From Chryseobacterium carnipullorum (GTDB lineage Bacteria > Bacteroidota > Bacteroidia > Flavobacteriales > Weeksellaceae), in contig NZ_FRCD01000004.1 of NCBI RefSeq assembly GCF_900142785.1, positions 62,001 through 126,000 of the forward strand: a stretch of DNA of 64,000 bases, in the 5' to 3' direction. The notes under the pieces were generated by a model. The model saw only the letters and a list, made by a program, of their open reading frames with translations, was not told the DNA's origin and ran no database searches. This document shows, piece by piece, positions 8,992 to 17,094 of this stretch (positions are counted from its first letter, which is position 1; the number at the start of each line of letters is the position of its first letter). A program made the translations under genes and the position numbers.

Positions 8992-9051
8992 CAAATAAAA
9001 ATAAAAATCTCAAACACTCCCAAAAAACGACACCTCAAGAAGCCCTCTAAT
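8992..9051 (-). promoter_or_regulatory. Operator/promoter copy C upstream of the HTH/TPR-LuxR operon
   Basis: On the minus strand, 9051-9032 is AATTAGAGGGCTTCTTGAGGT, followed by 35 nt and ATTTG (8996-8992). The HTH gene starts about 120 bp further on. Because this transcript would include the intact TPR-LuxR regulator, the site implies autoregulation if that protein is the binder. Just upstream, near 9100-9125, the minus strand keeps AGCTTTTATTG-CGGATGTGTA, close to the DNA that encodes the C-terminus of the intact regulator. Confidence 0.72.
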
Positions 9052-9312
9052 TAAGAAAATACTGCCTATAACTCATTTAAACAGTACTTATAAATACACA
9101 TCCGCAATAAAAGCTCACATTGTATGCTCTGCTATCAGCAAACAGTAGAAATCATGCTAATACTTAATATTATTTCATTCATTTGATAAAATTCCAAAGT
9201 GATAAAGACTTCTTTATATTTCTCTTATAATAAAAATAATTTAACACATTGATAAAAGAGCCAGATACTAAATATCCAGCCCTTACTATTAGAAAATTAT
9301 TAAATATCAAAA
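9052..9312. other. Gene-free spacer with a possible regulator remnant
   Basis: About 260 bp between the 713-aa gene and operator C. Apart from a short piece near 9100-9125 that resembles the 3' end of the TPR-LuxR gene, I see nothing. Confidence 0.4.
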
Positions 9313-11454
9313 TCAGTTCATGGGCACCGCGAAAAAATAATTCTCCCCATGACTACCCACTGTTGCACTTGGAGGAGTACCAGCAGGAGAGTTATTAGCA
9401 AACCATGTATAAAGTGTAGTAGAATTTGTAACTTTCACTGGAATTATACCTGATAAAAAAGAAAAACCGCCCATACCCGATATACTAGGCGCTAACCATC
9501 CAGAAACAAGACTACTTCCTAAAAAGCTGAAATTAGTAGTAGAAATAGTAGAACTGCTACTACTTAAAGTAATTCTCATCCATAAATTATTATTTGTTGT
9601 GGCAGCAACACTACTATCAACTAACTGCCCTATGTAAACAAGCCATCTTCCAGGTGCCAAAGTTAAAGATGAACCTATTAACGTACTAGAATTCACAGTT
9701 TTACTTGTTGTATTTATAGTACCCAGAACAGCAGGAGTAACGCCTGAACTGGTCGCCCAAGTAGCTTTACCCGTTGCATCACTAATCAAAACTTTATTAG
9801 TCCCCTCACTACCATCCTGCATTTGAAAAGCGGTGTACTGCCCAGAACTTACAGTATGTAATTTTGCAGTAGGTATTGTGATACCTATTCCCACATTTCC
9901 GCCAACAGGATTTAATACTAATGGCAATCCGCTATTTAAAACTTTATTATGACTTGAAATATAAGAGCCATAAGGTGAATCTGCAAAAGTTCCAAAATCT
10001 AATGCATGATTAGTTTCTCCATCGATTCTTAATGTTGCATTAGTGATAGTACTACCCGAATCAGATGGTTGTGCGTTTTTCCCTGTAACTACTAATTTAT
10101 TGGATGGCGTTGTGGTACCAATCCCTATCCTTTTATTAATCGCATCTACAGAAAATGTACTTCCGTCTACAGAAAACGCATTGATAAGATTAGCATTGTT
10201 AAAGGCCAGTGAAAAACCTGCCTGATTTACCGTTCTTGTGCTATTAAGTGTTCCGTTAGAGTTGTACATGTTTACAGGAGAACCTACGTTTAATTTCACC
10301 CAAAGACTTCCGTCAAAATAATAATAGCCTAAAGCATCTACATTAGCAGCTATTCCTCCTTGTGTTCCGTTGAGATTATTTACGTATATCAACGTTGAAG
10401 TGGGTATAGCGGTCATGCTGAAAGCTCTTTGCCTGTCTACCCGGGGAACAAGAAGACCATCTACATTAGAAGTTGTTCCTGTAGCATTTTTAGCTGTAAT
10501 ATCGAGTGTCGCTTGAGGGGAAGTAATACCAATTCCTACATTCCCTGTATTGGTTAATACCATCCCGGGAGACCCAGCAATAGGAGAAGAAGCGTGAAAT
10601 TGAAGCGTATTTAAACTGATACCCAAGCCTGAGAATAGACTTCCATCATTATAAAGCGCTAGTTTTTTTCCTTCCGCAGCAGTAATACTACTCCCAATAT
10701 TATTTCCCAGATGAAGCAGACTGAGTGGTGATGCAATACCTATTCCTACGTTTCCACCAACAGGATTTAATACTATAGGCAATCCGCTATTTAAAACTTT
10801 ATTATGACTTGAAATATAAGAGCCATAAGGTGAATCTGCAAAAGTTCCAAAATCTAATGCATGATTAGTTTCTCCATCGATTCTTAATGTTGCATTAGTG
10901 ATAGTACTACCCGAATCAGATGGTTGTCCGTTTTTCCCTGTAACTACTAATTTATTGGATGGCGTTGTGGTACCAATCCCTATCCTTTTATTAATCGCAT
11001 CTACAGAAAATGTACTTCCGTCTACAGAAAACGCATTGATAAGATTAGCATTGTTAAATGCCAGTGAAAAACCTGCCTGATTTACCGTTCTTGTGCTATT
11101 AAGTGTTCCGTTAGAGTTGTACATGTTTACAGGAGAACCTACGTTTAATTTCACCCAAAGACTTCCGTCAAAATAATAATAGCCTAAAGCATCTACATTA
11201 GCAGCTATTCCTCCTTGTGTCCCGGTGAGATTATTTACGTATATCAACGTTGAAGTGGGTATAGAGGTCATGCTGAAAGCTCTTTGCCTGTCTACCCGGG
11301 GAACAAGAAGACCATCTACATTAGAAGTTGTTCCTGTAGCATTTTTAGCTGTAATATCAAGTGTTGCCCGAGGGGAAGTGGTACTAATTCCGACTTGCGC
11401 TTTTGTAAATATCCCAATAACCGCCAACAGAATTGTTAAACTTTGTTTTTTCAT
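9313..11454 (-). CDS. Large secreted fibre-like protein with a duplicated half
   Basis: A 713-residue secreted protein with signal peptide (cleavage near FTKAQ), then VGISTTSPRATLDI. Tail-fibre-like repeats of the type GNVGIGITSPQATLDI and RIGIGTTTPSNKLVV occur throughout. A block of about 218 residues (about 26-245) is repeated almost identically 285 residues later (about 311-530). It includes LLVPRVDRQRAFSM, TLIYVNN and GYYYFDGSLWVKL. The C-terminal 150 residues are unique, with AVLGTINTTSKTV and an APGRWLVYIGQ segment, and may form the globular head. It is monocistronic, with operator D about 350-400 bp upstream. It is probably a surface or secreted fibre; function unknown. Confidence 0.83.
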   Translation of the reverse strand: MKKQSLTILLAVIGIFTKAQVGISTTSPRATLDITAKNATGTTSNVDGLLVPRVDRQRAFSMTSIPTSTLIYVNNLTGTQGGIAANVDALGYYYFDGSLWVKLNVGSPVNMYNSNGTLNSTRTVNQAGFSLAFNNANLINAFSVDGSTFSVDAINKRIGIGTTTPSNKLVVTGKNGQPSDSGSTITNATLRIDGETNHALDFGTFADSPYGSYISSHNKVLNSGLPIVLNPVGGNVGIGIASPLSLLHLGNNIGSSITAAEGKKLALYNDGSLFSGLGISLNTLQFHASSPIAGSPGMVLTNTGNVGIGITSPQATLDITAKNATGTTSNVDGLLVPRVDRQRAFSMTAIPTSTLIYVNNLNGTQGGIAANVDALGYYYFDGSLWVKLNVGSPVNMYNSNGTLNSTRTVNQAGFSLAFNNANLINAFSVDGSTFSVDAINKRIGIGTTTPSNKLVVTGKNAQPSDSGSTITNATLRIDGETNHALDFGTFADSPYGSYISSHNKVLNSGLPLVLNPVGGNVGIGITIPTAKLHTVSSGQYTAFQMQDGSEGTNKVLISDATGKATWATSSGVTPAVLGTINTTSKTVNSSTLIGSSLTLAPGRWLVYIGQLVDSSVAATTNNNLWMRITLSSSSSTISTTNFSFLGSSLVSGWLAPSISGMGGFSFLSGIIPVKVTNSTTLYTWFANNSPAGTPPSATVGSHGENYFFAVPMN
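9881..10535 (-). repeat. Internal duplication, copy 2 (C-terminal copy)
   Basis: About 655 bp nearly identical to 10736-11390 at a constant offset of 855 bp. The few differences I noticed are scattered single bases (for example near 10067 and 10215). It lies inside the 713-aa gene and keeps the reading frame. Confidence 0.9.
10736..11390 (-). repeat. Internal duplication, copy 1 (N-terminal copy)
   Basis: Partner of 9881-10535. A unique 200-bp segment (10536-10735) separates the copies. The low divergence suggests recent duplication or ongoing gene conversion. Such a repeat can expand or contract by recombination. Confidence 0.9.
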
Positions 11455-11800
11455 GTGTTTATATTTATTTCAAAATTTTTGGCCGACATAAAAAATAATA
11501 ACTTCAAAAAAATGACCTCACAGAAAAACTTGTTGATAGTTTCCTAATTAGAATACAAAAAAGCATTGAGATCGAAACAAGTTAACAAGACTTTTATACT
11601 TCTAACCAGACAACTTTTCGGGAAGCATCATTCTATCTTCTAGAAAAATTCAATCCTATAATTGTTTTTAACCCTTTAAATGTTACGAACTTTAAAAAGT
11701 TTAGGATATTTTTTTCTAATTATGTTTTTGAAATTTTCATCATTATCTATTTATAATTTAGATCTTCATAAGTGATTTTTGATAAGGATATCACTGTGTA

Positions 11801-11860
11801 CAAACAAAGGAAAAAATAAAAAGTTTAACAAAAAAGAATGCCCTCAATAGTCCCTCTAAA
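11801..11860 (-). promoter_or_regulatory. Operator/promoter copy D upstream of the 713-aa gene
   Basis: On the minus strand, 11860-11841 is TTTAGAGGGACTATTGAGGG, followed by exactly 35 nt and GTTTG (11805-11801). The gene starts about 350 bp downstream, so the leader would be long. A TTTG occurs 20 bp before the -7 octamer. Confidence 0.7.
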
Positions 11861-12336
11861 GAATAAACAATTATGAATCAAATAATTAAACAAGATCATT
11901 ACATCCAGATATCAACATTTAAAAAAAATAATATGAATCAGAAATAAAACTATCATCCTGTTTTTGTTTAGTGTTTATTATTAAAATTTTACTCGTGTTT
12001 TATATCCCAAAATATTTTCCAAAGCACTATCATTTATTTGAATTATTCATGATTCGGAACGTTTAAAATTGTTATAAAAATCAAATTCATAATAAAAAAA
12101 AAACGTTATAATAAAAAACCATAAAAAGCTTACTACCAACAGTTTAAAAATCAAAAAACGTTAACTACTTGTAATTACGAATTATTTATTAACGATCTAT
12201 AAAGTTACTTTTATAAGAATTCAGTTTTTATAAAGAAAATGATTCATCGACAAACCAAACTGATCAGGAAAAGGGAATAATCAATTATTTAATGAGTATC
12301 TAGCCTAGTTTAAAAACAACAGACTAGAAAATCACA
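11861..12336. other. AT-rich spacer
   Basis: About 475 bp of AT-rich DNA without a convincing gene, between operator D (minus) and the decayed regulator gene (plus). Minus-strand GATATCTGGATG near 11900 is a weak echo of the 3' end of the TPR-LuxR gene. Nothing else seen. Confidence 0.4.
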
Positions 12337-13037
12337 ATTAATGAAGTTGTTCAGAAATATTATTCTTACCAAAACGATATCTTCAACTTAAAAAAGATCT
12401 CGGAAAAACTGATACAGCTCAATCATACCTCTAACGACGAAAATCGTAGGAACTTAAAGCAAACGTCAGATATCCTGAATAATTTTATTATAAAAAATAT
12501 TAATAAAAAAAATGAATACCATATAAACAGCCAGAAAAGAGAAGTACATTTTTAGTAAGTTTGATTTTTTTGACCATCATTATAATATATAGCAGAAAAA
12601 ACAACCGAAAAGAAATTGCAAAAAGTCAGAAATTAATATTTGAAAAAAATCAAAAAATCCTTAGACAGGATCTTGAATTTCAAAATGAGAGAATTAAGAA
12701 TTTATGAAAATATCAAACAAATAAAGAGGATAAAAAATATAGATATAGAAAAAAAAGTAAATAATCTGTTTTTCAAAATCAGCAACCTGATGGAAATTGA
12801 CAAAAAAATTATGATCTGATGACCGAAAGCTCTGGTGGAAATGATCAGTTCATCCAAAAGCTTTCCACCCAATTTCCTTTTCTCACCAAAAAAGAATTAA
12901 AACGTGGTATCTATTTCAGAATGAATTTATCTTCAAAAGAAATCTCCGCTCTGAGCAATACAACCATTATTGCAGGTGAAAATTACAATATTCAACTTAT
13001 CTTTAATACTTTAACAATAATCAATATTTATATTTAA
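12337..13037 (+). pseudogene. Decayed TPR-TM-LuxR regulator gene
   Basis: Several short frames in series reproduce the architecture of the intact regulator. A helical piece lies near 12390-12540 (ISEKLIQLNHTSND). A transmembrane segment at about 12552-12600 (SLIFLTIIIIYSRKNN) is followed by a charged coiled linker (KEIAKSQKLIFEKNQK). After more stops, an HTH-like end at 12819-13037 reads LSSKEISALSNTTIIAGEN, aligning with FSTKEIAEFTFKAVKTVEN. Stops and frameshifts separate the parts. It lies upstream of the secreted-protein gene at 13476 on the same strand, which copies the arrangement regulator then secreted target. Confidence 0.65.
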
Positions 13038-13475
13038 AAAAAAACATTAGAATTGTTTAAATACATAGAGATAATTTAATTAACTTTAAAGATGCAAATT
13101 GAACCGTAAAACGACATCGTCATGAAAAAAATATTTCTTATGGTTTTATATTTTAGCAGGCAGATACATTTTACTTATGAATATCAGTATGAAAATAGAA
13201 GTAAAAATATTCAACCTGTAGCACCCAGGTGTGCAGAACAGGACATTCCTTTTTATTCCTGTAAAAAACTCATCTCTCATTATTTTAATACAACATTAAA
13301 TGATACCAAAAGCAAAACTCTTTTTCGTAACCTCATGTCTGAAAATTGTTTCAATATAAAAATACACTCTTTACTACATTCCTTTTGGCTGTCAGCAATC
13401 AGGGCTCCACCTCTTTTATTCAGATGAAAATATAATATACAGATAATCAGTTCAATTAATTTAATTTTTATACTT

Positions 13476-14333
13476 ATGAAAAAAATCATGTTATTACCAA
13501 TTGTCTTCTGCTCCTGTTTAGCAATCGCTCAGGTAGGGATAAACACATCAGTTCCTAATGCTACCCTTGACGTCACAGGAGTGCCCAATGTCACGACTAC
13601 ACCAGACGGCGTGATCGCTCCGAGGCTTACCGGTGATCAACTAGCAGCAAAAGATAATGCTTATGGAACAGCTCAGACAGGCACTTTGGTTTATGCAACA
13701 GCTGCTGTAACCACTCCTACAGTAAAAACAGCAGCAGTCACACAAGCCGGTTATTATATGTTTGACGGAACCAAGTGGGGATATGCATTTGGTGGCAGCA
13801 GCACAGGAACGATTTCCCCAGGCCAGCTCGTATATTATCATGGCACAATCACGAACGCTACTGCTAACAATAACTGGATGAACTCTTATTTATCTGATCT
13901 ACCTGTATTGGATGGAATTTTGAGACTGGACGGAATTTTCCAAGCCAGTTCGGTAGCAGGTCCTGGTACGGTATCATTTAACCCTAGGCTGGTGAATATC
14001 TCCAGTACCAATCAAAAAATATGGGTTGCGGAAATCTCGAGCGTAGACCGCTTTAACTTTGGAAATGTTATTTTGGGAGCCAGTGGCGGCTGGATCAATA
14101 TCGATAATGGTATTTATCTTAATTATGGAGATAATATGACCTCAGCCAGTGTACCTTATGGCCTGACCGGAGGAACACCCAATAACAACAGTAATGAAGT
14201 AGTGGTATTGGACGTCATCTTAAACGGCAAATGGTACAGATGCTACTACTTTTTGGTCATAGATAATAAAAACCAAACCGCACCAGCAGGCTACACCAGA
14301 GAAGTTTATTTATCCATCCAGAGACTGTACTAA
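13476..14333 (+). CDS. Secreted protein of the VGINT-LDV family
   Basis: A 285-residue protein with signal peptide (cleavage near AIAQ), then VGINTSVPNATLDVTG. Next come VIAPRLTGDQLAAKD, TGTLVY and GYYMFDGTKWGYAFG, the same order of short motifs as in the 713-aa protein. The C-terminal half is a predicted beta-rich domain with no family I recognise. It is the only intact member of this set on the plus strand, and it ends 48 bp before a terminator. I found no copy of the GAGGG operator in front of it; the decayed TPR-LuxR gene lies upstream. Function unknown. Confidence 0.82.
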   Translation: MKKIMLLPIVFCSCLAIAQVGINTSVPNATLDVTGVPNVTTTPDGVIAPRLTGDQLAAKDNAYGTAQTGTLVYATAAVTTPTVKTAAVTQAGYYMFDGTKWGYAFGGSSTGTISPGQLVYYHGTITNATANNNWMNSYLSDLPVLDGILRLDGIFQASSVAGPGTVSFNPRLVNISSTNQKIWVAEISSVDRFNFGNVILGASGGWINIDNGIYLNYGDNMTSASVPYGLTGGTPNNNSNEVVVLDVILNGKWYRCYYFLVIDNKNQTAPAGYTREVYLSIQRLY

Positions 14334-14381
14334 TGTTTTTTCGGAAAAGGAAGTATTTATGATGGTAAAGACTACCGATTG

Positions 14382-14434
14382 AGCCCCATGTTTCTAATCT
14401 ATATAAAGTGATATAAAATCTTGGGGCTTTTTTT
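14382..14434 (+). terminator. Terminator after the 285-aa secreted protein
   Basis: AGCCCCA (14382-14388) pairs with TGGGGCT (14422-14428). An ATAT/ATAT pairing lies inside the loop and a run of seven Ts follows. It may also serve the convergent ClC gene. Confidence 0.65.
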
Positions 14435-14436
14435 AT

Positions 14437-15660
14437 TTATGATGCTTTTACCTGACTTTTCAAATGGTACGTATATACATTATACGGCAATATTCTTTTA
14501 GCTAAGTTTTTTGAAATAATACAACCGATTAAAACAGGAAAAAACAAAGCGTAGCCATTCGGAACGAGATTACAAACCAGGAAAAGTGCTGTAAAAGGAG
14601 CATCAATGGAGGCTGATAAGGTAGCCGCCGCTCCTACCAAGACAAAATTTAAATAAATAAGGGAGGTTTCGAAGAACGTATTACAGAAAAGAGCAAATGT
14701 AAATCCCAGAAAAGCACCAGCTACAATACTAGGCGCAAAAACGCCCCCGTCTCCCCCAGATCCGAGGGTTAATGAAGAAGCCAAAGGCTTTAAAAAGATC
14801 AGCAAAATCAGAAATACAAAAGAATAGCTTTGGGGATGAGTCAGAATTTCAGAAAGAGAATGATAGCTGTCTCCGTATAAAAATGGAAAACAAAAAATCA
14901 TAGTTCCCACAAGCAAAGCACCAAGATTCACTCTTAAAAAATTATTCGGAATTCCTGAAAAAAAGTCTTTAATTTTAATAACCAATATGGTAAAATAAAC
15001 TGACAAAATACCTCCCAATGCACTCAGGATTACAAAAAACGGAACCGCCATCCATTTCCAATCTGTAATCTCAAAGGAAAGCAAAGGTTCGCTTTTAAGG
15101 AAATAAAGAAAAATGCCTGAAATAAGAGCTGATGTCGTACAACTGATAAAAAGGGTTTTATTGAATTTTCTGGCAATCACTTCCATGGCAAATAGCCATC
15201 CCACAAATGGACTTCCAAACAAAATAGAGACCCCGGCCACAACACCCGCGCAGATCAGCTCCAATTTATAAATATTAGCAGAAAACTGTCTTTCATAGAC
15301 TGCATTTCCGAGAGTCGCCGTGGCAACAACCGTAGAAACCTCAATTCCGGTGGAACCACCGAAGATCACCGTCAAAAATCCATTAAAATAATGAGATGGA
15401 ATTTTAAACAGTGGCAAATGATCTTTTCTCTGATCCACGGTTTTGTAAATTTCAGTAATCCCTTTATTCTTTCTGTTCCTGAAAAGGTATTTTCGTAAAA
15501 AATAAATAGCCGTAATTCCTATGGTTGGAAGAAAAATAAAGAATACAGAATTGGTATTTTCGGCAAAATGAAATATGTTTTTTTGAAAATGCTCTGTGAT
15601 CAACTTCAATGAATATCCCAAAAAGGATGCACAGATACTGATTAAAATGGAAACCAGCAC
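14437..15660 (-). CDS. ClC-family chloride channel/transporter, probable nonsense codon near start
   Basis: A membrane protein of about 407 residues from a GTG at 15660. ClC signatures are visible: GSTGIEVST (about 102-110), whose glutamate matches the gating Glu of the GREGP motif, and GGVFAPS for the GxFxP motif. The usual GSGIP region reads NKGITEI, so the chloride-coordinating serine is not conserved. The codon directly before the GTG is TAA. Upstream and in frame lies an ATG at 15702 with an AAGG ribosome site and a good promoter, encoding 13 residues (MKRKIIQRHHYFR) and then this TAA. The full gene is therefore probably 14437-15702 with a premature stop. Translation could restart at the GTG, or this may be a sequencing error. 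Confidence 0.85.
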   Translation of the reverse strand: MLVSILISICASFLGYSLKLITEHFQKNIFHFAENTNSVFFIFLPTIGITAIYFLRKYLFRNRKNKGITEIYKTVDQRKDHLPLFKIPSHYFNGFLTVIFGGSTGIEVSTVVATATLGNAVYERQFSANIYKLELICAGVVAGVSILFGSPFVGWLFAMEVIARKFNKTLFISCTTSALISGIFLYFLKSEPLLSFEITDWKWMAVPFFVILSALGGILSVYFTILVIKIKDFFSGIPNNFLRVNLGALLVGTMIFCFPFLYGDSYHSLSEILTHPQSYSFVFLILLIFLKPLASSLTLGSGGDGGVFAPSIVAGAFLGFTFALFCNTFFETSLIYLNFVLVGAAATLSASIDAPFTALFLVCNLVPNGYALFFPVLIGCIISKNLAKRILPYNVYTYHLKSQVKAS

Positions 15661-15726
15661 TTATCTGAAATAGTGGTGTCTTTGTATTATTTTCCTTTTC
15701 ATTACCTTATTGGATTCAAATTTTTG

Positions 15727-15757
15727 CAAAATTAGTTGTTATGCAAGTGTATTCAAA
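15727..15757 (-). promoter_or_regulatory. Promoter of the ClC gene
   Basis: On the minus strand TTTG (15757-15754), exactly 19 bp, then TAATTTTG (15734-15727). This fits the Bacteroidota TTTG-N19-TAnnTTTG consensus. Transcription would start near 15720, about 18 nt before the ATG at 15702, which supports 15702 as the ancestral start. Confidence 0.7.
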
Positions 15758-15923
15758 AAAAATAATGTATCAAATACTCTGAAAGTTGATTTAAGTCAGA
15801 ATAATAATTATTTTACTTATCAATCTGTAGTTCCTATTATATCTCTTTATTTTACATACAGCTTATTACCAGAGAGATAGAATGAAATATTTATTTTTTA
15901 AGCTAAAAAAACAACAGGACTGG

Positions 15924-15961
15924 AAAAAAGTCGCGTAGTTTCTGAAAATCAGAACCCCACG
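15924..15961 (-). terminator. Terminator after the methyltransferase
   Basis: Minus-strand stem CGTGGGGTTCTGA / TCAGAAACTACG with some G-U pairs and mismatches, followed by CGACTTTTTT. It starts 9 bp past the stop. Confidence 0.5.
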
Positions 15962-15969
15962 ATTCTTAC

Positions 15970-16566
15970 CTATATAATTTTTTTCCAAAAATTCAATAAT
16001 CCATTAAATGCAGTCCCTGTCAAATCAAAACTACCAGGAATTTCATCCCATTTGCTCCAATATGTAACCAAGCGTGTTCCAACAGGAGTTGTATCAAGCT
16101 GCTCTTTGACGTATTGTGAATAAGAATAATATAAATCTTTATCCGGCATTATCTTATCGTCAATTGAACCAATTGTGTCCATATTTTCGTAGAAAGAATT
16201 AAAAAAGTAGAAAGCATCATAATCAAAAAAGGAAATTTCATTGATATTGGAGTGTATAAATTCTACATTGGTAATTTTATAACGGTCAGCTATTTTTTTT
16301 GATATTTTAGTAAGAGAAGCTCTTTGCTCAACCCCAAAAAACATTCCTTTTGTGGAAGCCGCTCCAACCAGACAAAATTTTCCGACACCGGCACCGATAT
16401 CCAATATTTTACTATCAGGCTTTTCAGCGAGATAATCAGCCGCCATTTTGGCAACATCTACAGGGGTCCAGTGTTGACTCGCCAATTCTCTTATGTGATT
16501 TGGATAAAGTTCATTAAAAGTACTGTCTTTAACTTCTATATTGAGTTTGAGATGTTCAAAAATCAT
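15970..16566 (-). CDS. Class I SAM-dependent methyltransferase
   Basis: About 198 residues from the ATG at 16566, preferred over a TTG eight codons upstream. The Rossmann-fold SAM motif I is clear (KILDIGAGVGKFC, about 52-64). An acidic motif II (FFGVEQR), VEFIHSNINE and FYFFNSFYEN follow. The N-terminal SQHWTPVDVAKMAADYL resembles proteins in which methyltransferases sit on small substrates or on protein side chains, but the substrate cannot be told from sequence. It has no close operon partner: the ClC gene begins 270 bp downstream with its own promoter. Confidence 0.8.
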   Translation of the reverse strand: MIFEHLKLNIEVKDSTFNELYPNHIRELASQHWTPVDVAKMAADYLAEKPDSKILDIGAGVGKFCLVGAASTKGMFFGVEQRASLTKISKKIADRYKITNVEFIHSNINEISFFDYDAFYFFNSFYENMDTIGSIDDKIMPDKDLYYSYSQYVKEQLDTTPVGTRLVTYWSKWDEIPGSFDLTGTAFNGLLNFWKKII

Positions 16567-16886
16567 AACATAAATTTTTCTTTGCCGCAAGTAATTTTTA
16601 ATATAATAAAAATAATCGGATTAACCTACAAACTGATGTTAAAAAAGTAAAATTGACAGGCAGATCCCACAACAATATGACTGATAAAGCATTTTTGGTT
16701 TTTCTGTTTTAGTAAATAAGAACGTAACAACGTCCACTCTTGAGATCTTCCCCACCATCATGGCTTCTCATCTTTAAGCCGATCCACTTAAAGAGATTAA
16801 CTTTATTAACATTTAAATTGATCCTTAATAGTGTATAATTTTCACCCATTGATTAGTATCAATGACAATACCATCTTAATGGATCG

Positions 16887-16953
16887 TGAGCCGTACAAAC
16901 ATTTTTTTTGAGCCGTACATGCAACGCTTATTTTCTTTGAACATTTAATTTTG
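16887..16953 (+). promoter_or_regulatory. LytTR-like tandem operator with -7 element
   Basis: An 11-bp direct repeat TGAGCCGTACA occurs at 16887-16897 and 16909-16919, a 22-bp (two-turn) period. A -7 element TAATTTTG follows at 16946-16953. The repeats would sit at about -41 to -73. LytTR-family regulators bind paired direct repeats with this spacing, upstream of the promoter. The downstream gene is the small secreted protein at 17095. Binder unknown. Confidence 0.5.
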
Positions 16954-17094
16954 TCTTTATGAAAAGTGCGATCTTTCATAACCGCCATACTGACCCGTTA
17001 TTACTCTCCTATCCTGCACTAATATTGTCTAAGAATATTAAACAATGTCTTTTCTATACAAGCTTTTTTAAGTATTTTTACCTCACATTGATCT

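Noticed and set aside
9240..9300. Possible hairpin GAGCCAGATAC / ATCCAGCCC after the 713-aa gene
   Set aside because: On checking, the arms are mirror or direct repeats, not reverse complements, so no stem forms.
13122..13427. Plus-strand 101-codon frame after the decayed regulator
   Set aside because: No family, no convincing ribosome site, and a composition like neighbouring non-coding DNA. It may contain relics of a secreted protein, but I cannot support a gene.
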